The notes beneath the pieces are model-generated. The model was given only the letters and a program-made list of their open reading frames with translations. It searched no databases and was not told the origin of the DNA. Source: Panagrolaimus kolymaensis (Eukaryota > Nematoda > Chromadorea > Rhabditida > Panagrolaimidae). Taken from it: a DNA stretch of 64,000 bases. Below are positions 23,393 through 35,130 of this stretch, one piece after another. How positions within the stretch are numbered: position 1 is the first letter of the stretch; each line of letters opens with the position of its first letter. The DNA lies in contig JAJQJQ010000025.1 in NCBI GenBank assembly GCA_028622995.1, positions 930,001-994,000 of the forward strand. The letters are read 5' to 3'. A program made the position numbers and the translations under genes.

Positions 23393-25659
23393 ATGGAAGT
23401 AGTTGTTTATCGTCAAAATACAGCTCATAACGATGATGATAAAAATTTAACAAAGGAGTAAGATATTGATTGATAGCTATCTAAACCTCTTTCGTCCTTT
23501 TTATAGGAATATACCAAGCCTTGAAGCTGAAGATAATAATATTGAAACTAATAAATAACGTCATTTCCAAAGATTAAAAAAGTTTAAAAAAAATTTTTTA
23601 ATTTAGAAGTTATTCTTTACGAAAGAGAAGAAAAACTATAGATGCGAGGAGTGATTTATTGGAAGAAGAAAACAATAATGATAGCAGCAACTCAGAATAT
23701 ACTGAAAATGAAAGCTGCAACAGCTTTGATGAAAGTAGTGATAGCGAAGATAACAATGTTCCTCCTGCTACCAGAACAACAACATAAAGGCAAGCATATT
23801 TTAAGAAAAAATTAAACTTTTTTTTAAATCTCTGGTTTCAGAAGCAGCCCTCCAAGCAAAAGACGACGACGTAAACTTAATAAAAATCCATATCGACCTA
23901 AAATAACTACCACAAACTTCAAATTAATCAATTATTTTGTGGATGAAAAGCCAAAACAAAGATTATTTATTTTTCCTTCTAAGGACTTTGATGAATCAAC
24001 GACTAAATGTTATGAATATACTTGGTATAATGATTGGAAATTTTTTATATGCACTGGTTGCAGTTCAAAGAAAAGATATCATTGTGCAAAAGTAAAAAAG
24101 GATGATGATCATTAAGGAAAAGAATATGTTGAAATGGACGATAAAAGACATGCTTGTGAAATGCGTGAATTTCGACCAGAAAAATATCAAAAAGGTAAAA
24201 TTATTAAAAAACCCAATTATGAAATTAAAGAATTTATGATTAAAAATGAACTTAAAAAACGATTAATTATTTTTAATCAAGAAGAAAATAAAGACTTTAT
24301 TCATGAATATTATTGGGATTCCAATACACTGAAAAAAAAAACCTGTTGCCGTAAAACGGCACTTTTTTTTTGGCTAATAAACGGCCATAATTTTGCTATT
24401 TTACGGCGTTTTTTTAGACGTTTTCAAAACGATAAGTCAAAAATATGGATGGTTTTTGAACGTCTTTTTATTTTAGTATATTTTACGGTTATTATTTTAT
24501 CGTTTTAAAACGTTTACATAAAATATGAACGTTCTATAACATCATATCGTAAAAACTTTCGTTTTACGACTATTGTTGTGATCGTTTAACGACTAAATAA
24601 TTTCTTTTATTCTCTGGCTCACATTTTTTTCAGAAACCCAAACGTAGCCCTTGTTTATATACATTATCACATTAAGGCACAACCTTTGGTTGAATTTTCG
24701 GTTAATTTCTGATTCATTTTCTGAAGGTGGCGGCATAGCCGTGCGTAACTCCATCTGGAGACTATTGAACTAGAAATTGTTAATATAGGTCCAGTAGCAA
24801 TAGCTCTGACCTACATTAACATAAAGGAAAGGTTTGCCTATGCACTCCACCTAAAAAAAAGCTTTGGTTTACCATAGCGTATAATTTTTGGACAAAAGTC
24901 AGTTAATCTGATTTTATCATATTATCTTTAATCAAACTTTATTTTTAAATCTTTGTCGAAAACCAAAAAAATTTGTACCATGCCTCGAATAAACAGTTTT
25001 TTAACGACCTTTTTTTAGACGTAAAACGACTATTTTATATCCGTAAAACGACCAAAAATAAATAGACGTTCAGTATTCGACCCAGCGGAAAAGTAGCTCT
25101 CTAATAGTGCAAAAAAATGGCCGTTTTACGGTTATTTTTTTATCGTTTTTTTTTCAGTGTAAATCATGTTATTGTTGCTGTGGGTGTAATTTGAAAGGAA
25201 AAACAATTCGAGCAAAAATTTATTATTCTAATAATAATATTGAAAATGAATATATTGAACTCGATATTAAAGAACATGTTTGTGATCTTCGAAAATATGA
25301 AGCAGAAAAATATTTTAATGAAAATCAAATTATCAAATATCCTAATTTTGAACTTCTCAATAAACAAAATTTTGGATTTAAAACTTTATTAATTTTTAAT
25401 TAAATGATAAAACTGATGACAAAAAGTTATGTTATAAATATTCTTATCAAGAATCCCAGAAATGTTATTCATGTAATAAATGTTGTGGAATCAATGGTAT
25501 TTTCGTTATCGGCCATCGGATAAAAATTATGTTTGTATGGAATGCAAATATCTCAAACAATATGTTATGGCAAAAGTTTTGGTAAATAAATTGGGAGAAA
25601 AATTTCTTCGACTTGGAGCTTATGATCATATTTGTGAACCAAAGGATAATCAACCATAA
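23393..25659 (+). pseudogene. Multi-module CxxC/HxC (FLYWCH-like) zinc-finger gene, copy 1, broken
   Basis: Paralogue of the intact gene at 29261-31398, with the same order of parts: a short first exon beginning MEV (23393), an acidic exon starting YSLRKRRKTIDARSDLLEEE (from about 23612; compare YNFRKRS in copy 2), then an exon starting SSPPSKRRRRK and zinc modules. Visible modules: F...Y.YTWYNDWKFFICTGCSSKK...HAC; YYWDSN...CCCGC...HVC; and a remnant CYKYSYQESQKCYSCNKCC. Faults: a TAA at the end of the acidic exon, an in-frame TAA at 24113-24115, an 833-bp MITE (24327-25159), a TAA plus frameshift near 25400, and an out-of-frame junction at 25503, where the sequence becomes nearly identical to the end of copy 2. 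Not able to make the full protein. Confidence 0.82.
24327..25159. mobile_element. 833-bp MITE with CACTGAAAAAAAA ends and TA target duplication (Tc1/mariner-like)
   Basis: The ends are CACTGAAAAAAAAAA at 24327 and its inverse TTTTTTTTTCAGTG ending at 25159, flanked on both sides by TA (24325-24326 and 25160-25161). Subterminal regions are packed with GTAAAACG/CGTTTTAC motifs in both orientations; the middle (about 24600-25000) is unique and non-coding. Joining the host sequence with one TA left gives an uninterrupted zinc module (YYWDSN|KSCYCCCGC). The insertion point is therefore exact and the insertion is younger than the module. The TA duplication and short inverted ends suggest mobilisation by a Tc1/mariner-type transposase; no transposase is encoded here. 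Confidence 0.85.
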
Positions 25660-25680
25660 TACTAATGCATATTTAACTAA
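25503..25680 (+). repeat. Near-identical tract shared by the two zinc-finger copies (other copy at 31242-31419)
   Basis: From TCGTTATCGGCCATCGGATA through the stop codon and about 25 bp of 3' flank, the two copies differ at only a handful of positions (for example GATAATCAACC versus GATTATCAACC). Upstream of 25503 the genes are strongly diverged. In copy 1 the tract joins out of frame. Confidence 0.85.
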
Positions 25681-25891
25681 ACACATTTTTTTATTTTTTT
25701 AGAATTATGTCTTTTTTGTGTTATTGCTAAAACTATTTTTTTTTGTTTTGAATGATCGGCATAAATAAAGCCTCTTAAAATGTGCAAAAGCTATCTTGGA
25801 ATTAAACAACATTTATTTCTGTCATTTATGAAAAACAGAAGAGACTAAGCCGCAAAGAGTTTATAAAAATTGATTAAATCATTAAAGGTTG

Positions 25892-27805
25892 TTATTGTTG
25901 ATTATTGGTGTTACTATGAAAGCCTTGAATCCAATCATATCCATAATCTTTAGCAAGTTTATCCCAAAAATATAAGCGATCTGTCCATAAATTGTTTTTG
26001 ATTTGACTAATGGGTTTGATTTCGACGTATTTCGTAACTGAACGGCCATTAACTGGTGGAACAAAGAGATTACCACTGAAGGGTTGTCTAAAAAAAATAA
26101 TGTTCGCGTTTTTTATAAAAATATAAAAATGTTAATTCAAGACGAACCCATATTTAACAAAATTAAGGAATAAATCAAGCATGGTTTTTTGGACTTTAGC
26201 AACATCGCCTTCTACGGGCAATTGAGTGAAACCTAAAACACTTCCAAAGAAATTCATCAAATCCGTAACATGTGGAACTCCATCGAAGTAAGCACTTTGC
26301 AAATTGGAAGGCAAAAAGTTATAAAGATAGAAAAAAAGTTTTTGATGAGCGCCAGCTTTTTCTCGAGCTTCACGCAAGCTTGAAATATCAAAAGCAGTAT
26401 CAGAAACGAGTTGAGCGAAAAGGTTAAGATAAATATTTCTTGAATAATATCCTTTTTGAGTTTCATAAAAAGCTATGATTTTTTCTGCTGCTTCATAACT
26501 TTTATTTCCAAAAGCCTCGGTGGTTCCATAAAGGAAATGAACAGCTTCAGAAAAATCTTCCTTTGAGTAGTTTGCAACTTTTGAAGCTGGTACGGGATAA
26601 TATTGGGATAATGGATCAAAGAAAATCATAGGTCCAATCACTAAAAAAGTAATATTTTAAATTTAAATATTATCAAGCAACCACCAAAAACTAATGTGTT
26701 TGCGAGAAAAAAAAACCCAAAATCGACTTTAAATTTTCATAAAAACGTACTGAATCTATTCCATTCAAGTGTTAGAAGCCCGATTAAAGTATCGCGTTTT
26801 GGTGCCATTTTAATTGATTTTTCCATTGTTGAAGCATATAAAAATTCTCCATCAAATCTTGGATGGAATCGAACAAATTTAGGTGTATCAGCGATAAAAG
26901 TATAATTTGCAAATGTGGCAATGGCATCTTTAATTTCTTGAAGACTTTTTCCTTTGAGACATTCTTTTTTATTTGCGGCATTTCCACATCCTGCAGCTTG
27001 AGCAAGTTGAGCACTAGGTACAAGAATATCATCGGAAGCTGCCCCAATTGCCAAAGCTGATCCACTTGATTCGATAGATCGAAGGAATAAACCTTCGGTG
27101 TGAGGTGACATGGTTAACCATGAAGCACTTTGAGCTCCAGCAGATTGGCCCCAAATTGTTACAGCTTTAGGATTTCCACCAAATTTTTTAATCACTTTTT
27201 GAACGAATTTTAAAGATTCGACTTGATCCCATAAACCATAATTTCCTGGAGCATTAGAATCACCAGTGGAAAAGAAACCCAATGATGAAAGCCGATAATT
27301 AATTGAAACAAAAATAATTCCGCGTGATACGATTCTATCTGCGACAGTTGAGTGGTTATAATCTGATGAACCTCCAATGTGAAATCCTCCGCCATGAATC
27401 CATAATAATACAGGATATCCAAAAGGATTAAGTGACCGAGCAGTGGGGGCAACAATATTCAAAGTGAGGCAATCTTCGCTTCCATTAGGTTGTAAAAGAT
27501 CTGGAAATGCTGCACATTTGGAACCGAATGTGCTGGCGTTGAGAGTATCGGTCCATGGAGTTGGAGGTTGGGGCTTCTAAAATTTTTTTAATTTCAATAT
27601 TTTTCCACAAATTTTTTATATGTTAACTAACTTCAAATCGAAGTTCATTAATTGGAGGTTTAGCATATGGAATTCCCATAAACATATTAGTTGCAAATCC
27701 ATCTGAAGTTACATAACGATATCCTTCAATTTTACCATATTCGGTATTTACAATTGGAGATTGGGTAAACCACAAAGATGTCAAAAATGGTATAAAATTT
27801 ACCAT
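25892..27805 (-). CDS. Carboxylesterase type B (alpha/beta hydrolase), secreted
   Basis: Four exons, 27805-27632, 27576-26751, 26640-26148 and 26087-25892, keep one frame for 562 aa, a normal length for the family. Start at 27805 (MVNFIPFLTSLWFTQSPIVN), a short hydrophobic signal peptide. Family marks in order: YGKIEGYRY; FMGIPYAKPP; SEDCLTLNI; WIHGGGFHIG (oxyanion hole); GNYGLWDQ; nucleophile motif GQSAGAQS (Gln instead of the commoner Glu in GxSxG); the acidic residue in LTLEWNRF; and the catalytic His in FDGVPHVTDLMNFFG. These enzymes hydrolyse carboxylic esters; in worms they act in lipid or xenobiotic metabolism and some are gut esterases. There is no C-terminal membrane anchor; the protein ends HSNTNNQQ. 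It appears complete. The substrate is unknown. It lies between two copies of an unrelated zinc-finger family. Confidence 0.93.
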
Positions 27806-29260
27806 CCTTAGAAAGTGTAAATGGCTCAAAAATGATAAATTCTAGACTTTTTACAGACTCTTTTAAATCATTAAAAATACCTATAAAAAACGTTGAAAAC
27901 TCAAAGAATAAAATTCCTTATCATTTTTAAGATTAAAGAAAAAAACCCATCCATAAAGGACATTCGAACGGTCATTAATTTATATGAGTTTTTTTTTTGA
28001 CAGTTTTTTGACAAGATAAATCCATAAAAAAAATGAAACAAAGAAAATGTTGCGATATTTTGTTGCGATTAAAGAATGGATGGAAACAATAAAATAATTT
28101 TTTTGATGATAAAAAAACAATTGAACCCAAGCACACAAATAGCTTAAAAGATCAACCGCACTTTTACAGAGATGTGTGACCTCTTAGAGTCAAAGAGAAC
28201 ATGAAAAAAAAGAAGAATAATTTTTATTATATTCAAAGAAACATAGTTTTTTTTGATTAGCGTAGTTTAAAGAAAAATGATTTGGCTTTTAAACATATGT
28301 TTGTATACCAATGACAAAACATGCGATAATGAGTAAGGTAATTGAGATGTGGATCAAGTAAAATTTTTTTATGCATTAACCCTTGGAATGAAAAGAGCCG
28401 AATCACAGGTGCTATTACAGCATCACCACTTATCATTTTGTTTTTTGGCAATAAAAACTTTAAAAAAATCAAATAAAATATGTCAAATATTCTGATCGCA
28501 CCAATTATTATTTATCTTCATTTTTATATGTATGGGCAAAAAAATATTTTAAGAACAAAAAAAATGTTACTTCCAAAAAAAAGTAAACTTAATTTTTTGG
28601 AAAAAAAATTATGATATTTCCCGATATACAAAGTTTCAGTAAATGGCAATTTGAATCGGTTTTGTTCGATTTGAGTTTATGAAACAACAAAAACCTAATA
28701 ATTGTAAATATTATTGAAAAAATGTTTTTATTTGTTTGGCTATGCAAAAAAAAAATCAGGAAAATCATGAACTTTTCTTGGTTTAAAAATAAGAGTTCCC
28801 GTGCAATTTAATATCCTGATTTCCAAATTTTTTTGATAAACTTTCCTTTGATTGTTCGACATTTAGTATTTTTCGTTGAAATTACATATTTTCTTATCCC
28901 TTCAATATTTAACAAAATGTTTATTAGATCCATATCATCATCGTAAAGTGTTTTGATATTTTTTTTTTAAAAACTTTGGCGGCAAAAGAAAATCAAAGTC
29001 TCTTTCTTGTGTTGATATTTTGGAAAAACGAAAAGACATTTTTTGTTGCCGATTTCAAAAGAAATAAACTTCTTTTTTTTTGTCCAAACGCAATGCAACC
29101 AACAACTTCCATTTAAAAAAAATAGATAAATAAAAAAGTTTTTTTTTGCGGAAGTTTGTTTCCCCCATTTTTTAAATAAATTTTGCTTAATTTTTTTTAT
29201 AATTTTTTTCGGTTTTAATTTATAGTTTTTCAGTTCAAACGTTTACTCACTTTCTTTTAA
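27806..29260. other. Intergenic between divergently transcribed esterase and zinc-finger gene
   Basis: About 1.45 kb of A/T homopolymer-rich DNA holding both promoters. A minus-strand open frame at 28257-28472 has no homology I recognise and no splice partners. Nothing else supported. Confidence 0.6.
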
Positions 29261-31398
29261 ATGGAAGTTAATCACATTGAAAAAAGTCCTCCAAGCGAGT
29301 ATGTTTATAAAATCTTCGCTCAGAATTTTTGATTAATAAAACATTTTCAGGCGTTGTTATAATTTTCGTAAACGGAGCTGTCCAAAAAAGTTTGCGGAAG
29401 ATGTTTTCGATGAAGATAAAAATTTATCTGAAGTCGAAGAATACTTAAATGATGGCGTAAATTATGAAAGTAGCGATAATTCGGAGGATGGCAGCGACAA
29501 TTGTTCGGATGATATGGAGAAGTATGATTTTTGAATAACAATTTTTTAAGTCTCAACTTATGGAAATTACTTTTAGCCCTCCTTCAAAGAAGCAAAAAAA
29601 CTTTGAAGTTTCGCCAGAAGTTTCTCAAATTATTAAATCACCGGATTATGAAATTCAACCAACTTTTCGAGGTCGAAAATGTTTGATTATTTTTGATTCA
29701 GCAAATCGAGACATGTGTTATAAATTTTATCTTGAATCTCGAACAGGATCGTATTTTTGTTTTGGTTGTCGAGAAAATCATTGGAAAACTGAAGCCAAAC
29801 TTTTTTCTGATGAAACTGAATCTGAAAAGCCATATGTTTTGCTCAAAAATGAACATCGATGCGAAAGTATTCCATATGTAAAAAAGAGAGAAATTATTTT
29901 GGAAGAAAGTGAATTCAAAACTTGTTTACTTCCAACTGGAAAGCAAAGAATTTTTATTTTTGATAAAGAAAAGGAAAAACTTGGATATGAATTTGCTTGG
30001 AGAAAAAATAACTTTTATGTTTGCCTTGGTTGTTTGGTTGCAGAAGTAAAGTATATTTTTATTCGTCTTTGTCAACACGAAAATGGAAAAAATTATATTC
30101 GAGCCACAAATGAAAAACATTTATGTAAATTGCGAGATTTTAATCCAGAAAAATATGAAGATAATTTTGTTTATTCTCCAAATTTCAAATTTTATCGTAA
30201 AAACCCAGTTTCACTTTATTTAATTATTTTCCCAACTACGTATCATGAAAAATGTCGAACATATGTATTTTCGCCCAAAGATAATAATATTTTTTGGTGT
30301 AAACCTTGTTATAAAGAACACAAAAAATGGTTAACAGTTAAATTACTTCAAGATTCGAATGGAAAAGAATATATTCGATTAAATAAAAGTGAACATATTT
30401 GCAATGAAATAACAAACTATGAAGATTTATTAAAAAGCAGTCGAGAAAAAATTGAATTTTTTAATGAAAGTGGTTTATTTTCTGAAAACAATGATTCAAA
30501 TAAATCCAAAATTATTGAAGCTAATAATTTTCGATTGATTGAAAAAAAGGATGGAATTTCTGTAAAGAAATTGATTGTTTTTGCTGATGGAAATAAATCA
30601 AAAAGCTTTATTTATAATTATAACTCTCAAGTTTATGTTTGCCTAAAATGCAGAAGAAAAAAACGTTATGTTTATGCAAAAATTCATTTTAATGATGATG
30701 GAGAAAAATGCATCAAATTAGGCAAAATTGATCATGTTTGCAAACCTATCGCAACTGAGCGTAATTTTCTCAACGATGATGGCGAAATAGAAAAAAGTAA
30801 AGAGGATGAAAATGAACAAACTGAAATTGCTGTTGTTGTTGCATCCATAGAAGAAAAAATCATTTATCCTCCAAATTATCGAATTTATCGTTTGCCAGAT
30901 AAAAATTCTCGAGCTATGATTGTTTATTCCTCCGAAGATCTAACAATGGGATATAATAATCATTATTATGAAAAACGAAAAATATTTGAATGTAAAGAAT
31001 GCATAAAATCCAAAATTTCTGTGGAAGCAAAAATTCGAAATGATGAAGATGGGAATGAATATGTTCAGCTTTCCAAAACTCAACACATTTGTGAACCCAT
31101 TGAAATCTCCAATATTTCATTCAAACATAAAGAAACAATCGTAAAAGAATGCGATTTTAGATTAAAAGCAGACGATGAAGAAATCCCCGAAAATACTTTG
31201 ATTCTTTTTTCAAACAAAGAAAAAACTAAATTTTGGAATTATCGTTATCGGCCATCGGATAAAAATTATGTTTGTATGGAATGCAAATATCTCAAACAAT
31301 ATGTTATGGCAAAAGTTTTGGTAAATAAATTGGGAGAAAAATTTCTTCGACTTGGAGCTTATGATCATATTTGTGAACCAAAGGATTATCAACCATAA
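29261..31398 (+). CDS. Protein with six tandem CxxC...HxC zinc modules (FLYWCH/WRKY-GCM1-like), intact copy
   Basis: Exons 29261-29298, 29351-29521 and 29577-31398 give 676 aa. The third exon must start at 29577 (ACTTTTAG|CCCTCC) to keep frame, so the ATG at 29560 lies in the intron. The N-terminus is basic (YNFRKRSCPKKF), then strongly acidic (EDVFDEDKNLSEVEEYLNDG), then PPSKKQKN. Six repeats of roughly 90-100 aa follow, each: hydrophobic strand (LIIF/LIVF), Y...Y, Y-x-C-x2-C, A-K-hydrophobic, an (I/V)-x-L strand, H-x-C. Examples: YVCLKCRRKK...DHVC and YVCMECKYLK...DHICEP. The pattern resembles FLYWCH and WRKY-GCM1 zinc folds but uses CxxC and HxC rather than classical spacing. A nuclear, DNA- or protein-binding role is inference. 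The last 157 bp are nearly identical to the end of the broken copy at 25659. Confidence 0.82.
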
Positions 31399-31705
31399 AA
31401 CTAATGCATATTTAATTAAATATATTTTACACATTATTTTTTGATTTTTTAATAATGATAAATTTGGAAACTTTTCCCCCTCTATTCTTAAAGATAAGTT
31501 GTATCAAGATAAAAAAGTTTCGTTATGTTTTCACTTTGTTTATACGCACTTGGATTATTTAATAAAATTTATTTTACCGAAAAACAAATAAAGGTTGTAA
31601 AATTGCTAGAAAAAAACATTTTTCCTTTTGTTGAGTAAATTAATGGAAAAACAAAAAATTTGAATAAAATATTGAAAAATAATTTAAGATTTATCAAATG
31701 TTTTG
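31399..31705. other. Convergent intergenic spacer
   Basis: Short AT-rich region between two 3' ends; the first bases belong to the tract shared with copy 1. No gene seen. It must hold both polyadenylation signals (AATAAA is present near 31560). Confidence 0.6.
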
Positions 31706-33390
31706 TTAGATATCAATTTGTTTTTCGGGTTCATCTCCATTATTTTCAGGAAATGTGATAACTTTTGGAAGATTATCCCATTTAGTAGTCAACGGTTCAT
31801 AGGCTTCATTAGTTTCTTGACGTGATTGTGAGTGAATGGCACGAGAATACAAATCCAAAAGTGACAAAACAAATGCAATGCAAAGAAAAGTCTAAAAATT
31901 AAACATTTTTTTATTAACTCATTCCTGGAAGAGAATAACTTACAAAAGCTAATGGAGCTTCACATGGCGCATTAAAATATTGAGTACGATAATAATAAAC
32001 AATGGTTGTTCGAGGATAATCAGTTGTTGTTGTGGGCCCTGTGGTTGGATTTAAGTAATCGCCGTCGTTTCTGTTGTAGTAATTATATCGGTCATAATAG
32101 CCTCCATTGTTGCTAGAAAAAAAAGAAGTTAAATTTTAAAACAGGTAAATTATTTTTATGACTCACTAATATCTTCTATAAACATTTTCATGGCTTTCAT
32201 ATTTTATTTGTCGGGAATCAACAATAACTGAAAATGTCAAAACTGCTAAAAATGCATAAACTGTGGCAATCAATAAAAAGTATGTGCGCTAAAAAATTTA
32301 TTGTAGTTTTATAATTAAAAATTTGGAAGGTAACAAACCAATTTGTGTCCCGGAATAAGTTTGGTTGAGATGGATTTTTCCAATTTTGTTGAAACTTGAA
32401 TAAGCCAAAGTAATGCTGAACCAAGAATTGCAAATGAAACGCAATAAATATAAAAAGTAACGGAATAACCAAAGCTTTGGTTTATTGCAACTAAAACCAA
32501 AGCAGCAATAAAGAAACCCTAAAATGAAATAAAAATTAGAATATCCTAGAAAATTTTTATGCCAAAGAAATTTACCAATCGAAGGGTATTAAAGAAAAAT
32601 GGGAATCTATTGAATAATCCTGTAACACATTTTAAGCAACGTTTTCCTTCCAAACTATTTTCTTCATGAACGAATGTTTTGGAAGCAAAAGCTCCAAAAT
32701 ACCAATCCATTGAGAAGAAAATGATATTTAAAGCTGAGAAAATCTACAGTACAAAAAATTATTTTTTTAATTGTATCACAAATGTAAAAATTTTTAAAAA
32801 TCTTACAATCAAAGTAGCTGATTCATAGCTAAATTCATTAAGTACAATACCATGTATATTTGCAAATGCAAAAACGAAGGACATTGTGGTTTGCTAAAAA
32901 AAAGGACTCCATAAAATTTTTGTAAATATTTACAATTTTTGCCAAAACAAATTTTTAGTTAAACTTAAATGTGAAAGTTTATATTTTTAAAAGACTTACA
33001 ATTTCATGCCATTGAACAGTTCGACCACCAAAAAATTTCTTAACAACATTGCAATTACTAATTGCTTCTTGTTTCTTGAAAATCACAACGAGTAGTGAAA
33101 TGCATGAATAAATTAAAGATGTAATAAAAATGACAAGAAGAGGCACTTTTGCCCAATCCCGATAAACATTTGATGCGGTTGTAATAATTAAAATTACAGA
33201 AAAAATCTAATAAAAAATTATCAAAGTTTAAAAGTGTGATTAAGGAAAATCGATAACATACTATTGTCAAAATTTTGGTTGTTGCTGGATCAGCAATAAT
33301 TCGGCGTAAAGGTTTTGAAACCGGGCCATCATTGGCGGTGGTAAATGCTCGGCGTAAAAATTCTGAAACTGGGCCATCATCCGTCGCCAT
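31706..33390 (-). CDS. Eight-transmembrane protein made of two four-TM halves (MARVEL-like topology), unknown function
   Basis: Eight exons: 33390-33262, 33206-33000, 32893-32807, 32743-32576, 32518-32339, 32288-32167, 32112-31944 and 31891-31706. All are GT-AG with matching phases, giving 415 aa. The N-terminus carries an internal repeat, DDGPVSEFLRR and NDGPVSKPLRR. TM segments: around ILTIIFSVILIITTASNVY; LLVIFITSLIYSCISLLVVI; TMSFVFAFANIHGIVLN; LIIFSALNIIFFSMDWYFGAF; a Cys-containing loop (KRCLKCVTGLFNRF); then LGFFIAALVLVAI; TFYIYCVSFAILGSALLWLI; TYFLLIATVYAFLAVLTFSV; and FTFLCIAFVLSLLDLY. A long loop before the last TM is Tyr/Asn/Thr-rich (GGYYDRYNYYNRND). The tail is hydrophilic (AYEPLTTKWDNL). 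The 4+4 arrangement recalls tandem MARVEL domains of membrane-apposition proteins, but I see no diagnostic motif. Confidence 0.78.
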
Positions 33391-35130
33391 GTTTTACGGC
33401 CTAAAAAATTTTTCAATTGCTTCAAAAAGTCCCGAAACCCAATTTATGAAAAATCTTCATTGCGGCTTTTTTCCTTTAATGAATTAAAGACTCTCATAAA
33501 TCAAAAATATAAAAAATTTAACGAAAAAAGCTGGAAAACAATTTTTTCTTTTCATTTTTATGAAAATCTGCCACGTTTTTTTAATGAAAATAAAAATATG
33601 GATGGAATGGTTTTTTTTATTTCGATAGCAAGCATTAAAATGGTCTCAGTGAACAGCAAACTTATTGTTGATAAAGCAAAAAGGGAAAAAGAAAACACAA
33701 AAAAATCATGAGATACATAGCTAGATGCTTTTTTGATAGGGAAGGAATTTTTATCTTTTCAAAATAACAATTTGTTTTAGGGTGTGCCTTCTTTTTTGAT
33801 GGAAGAAAAAAAAACGATGCAGGTATTTATTTTGTCAACATCTTCGTCTTTCCTTATCAATTTAAAGTTTAAGGATGGCGTTAATTACCTTAAATAGTTT
33901 ACCTTTTTTGTGTTCATTCTGTGTCAAAAAAAATTTAAAAGGAGTGATTTGCATGAGATAAAAAAGCATAAAATAAATAACAAATTATAAATATTTTTTA
34001 CTAAAATATATTTGTTAATTTTTTTAAAGTAATTTCTTTAAAAAAGATCTGGTTTTCTTACTTCAGCTAAAAGCTTCATTGGTGTATTTAAAATAAATAT
34101 ATAAATCTAAAAATAGCAACTTTGTTTAAAATTTTTTTAACATTAGCAGTTTTTTTTTACCCAATCACATGAAATAAGATGCAAATAAACATTCTTTCAA
34201 GCATGAAAGTGATACGATAAATTAAAATTAAATATTATTATTTTTTTAAACAATGCAAACAAGTGTACATAGGTACAAGAGTCCAACCAACTATCATGTG
34301 TTTTTTATAATTTGCGTAACTTTTTATTTGTATGCATTTGTAATTTTCTAAGTTTTTAAAAAACAAATTAATGAAAGAGACAATTTGACATTCTAAATCA
34401 CACATGGGCACGTTGACACACAAATCACTTAAATTTTTTTCGGGGTTTTTGGAGCAAAGAGAATCCTTCTTTTCAATGGGATTTTTAATAAATTTTTCCG
34501 GGAATCCTTAAATTTCGATTTTTAAGACCTTCTTGCTATTGTAAGAACTTTTATTTTTAGATTTTTTTTTACTGTCGCCCACCTACTATATTTTTATTTT
34601 TGATTTTTCGTTAGCCCATCCTCTAAATTTACACGCATTGCGTGTGGTAGTTGGCTTGCGTGCCATTGGCCTATGTGTGTCCTTGATTTTAGCTTTAAAA
34701 ATAAATGTGCTAAAATGCATCACAAACTTTTTTTGTTGCCACACAACATGATTTGTAGTCGTAGAAAAATTAATTTTTCTTTAAACAAAAAAATAAAAAT
34801 AAAGACAATATAAAAAAAACTACTTTTAAGCTGTATAAAAAATAAATTGTTTTTTGGAATAATAAGGGCTAGTTAAGCATGAAAGTGAAAATAATAAAAG
34901 ACAATTAAATGCAAAAAAAGTTTGCCCTTTATTTTCTTTTATAATCATTTTTTGTATAATTAAAAATTAAAAAACTGAAGACAAAAAAACATTTTCATTC
35001 GCTATTTAAAAATTTTTAAAAGAGTTTATTATTTCATTTGAAAGTAATTTTCTAAAGAAAAGTAAGTCACTTGCTTACTTATTTTAATTACTGTCAAAAA
35101 TAAATTTGGTGTTGGGTTTGAATTTTGATT
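33391..35130. other. Intergenic, divergent promoters
   Basis: 1.7 kb between the divergent 8-TM and chemoreceptor genes. Open frames around 33396-33711 are low-complexity continuations of 5' flanking sequence (K/F/N-rich). 34560-34700 is somewhat richer in GC (CACGCATTGCGTGTGG...), but I find no RNA gene or element there. Confidence 0.55.

Noticed and set aside
25465..25686. Minus-strand frame almost identical to one at 31210-31434
   Set aside because: It is the antisense shadow of the tract shared by the two zinc-finger copies.
28257..28472. 71-codon minus-strand open frame
   Set aside because: No recognisable motif, no splice partners, composition of random AT-rich DNA.
33396..33711. Plus-strand open frames just upstream of the 8-TM gene
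   Set aside because: K/F/N-rich, antisense to or flanking the first exon, without domain or splice support.
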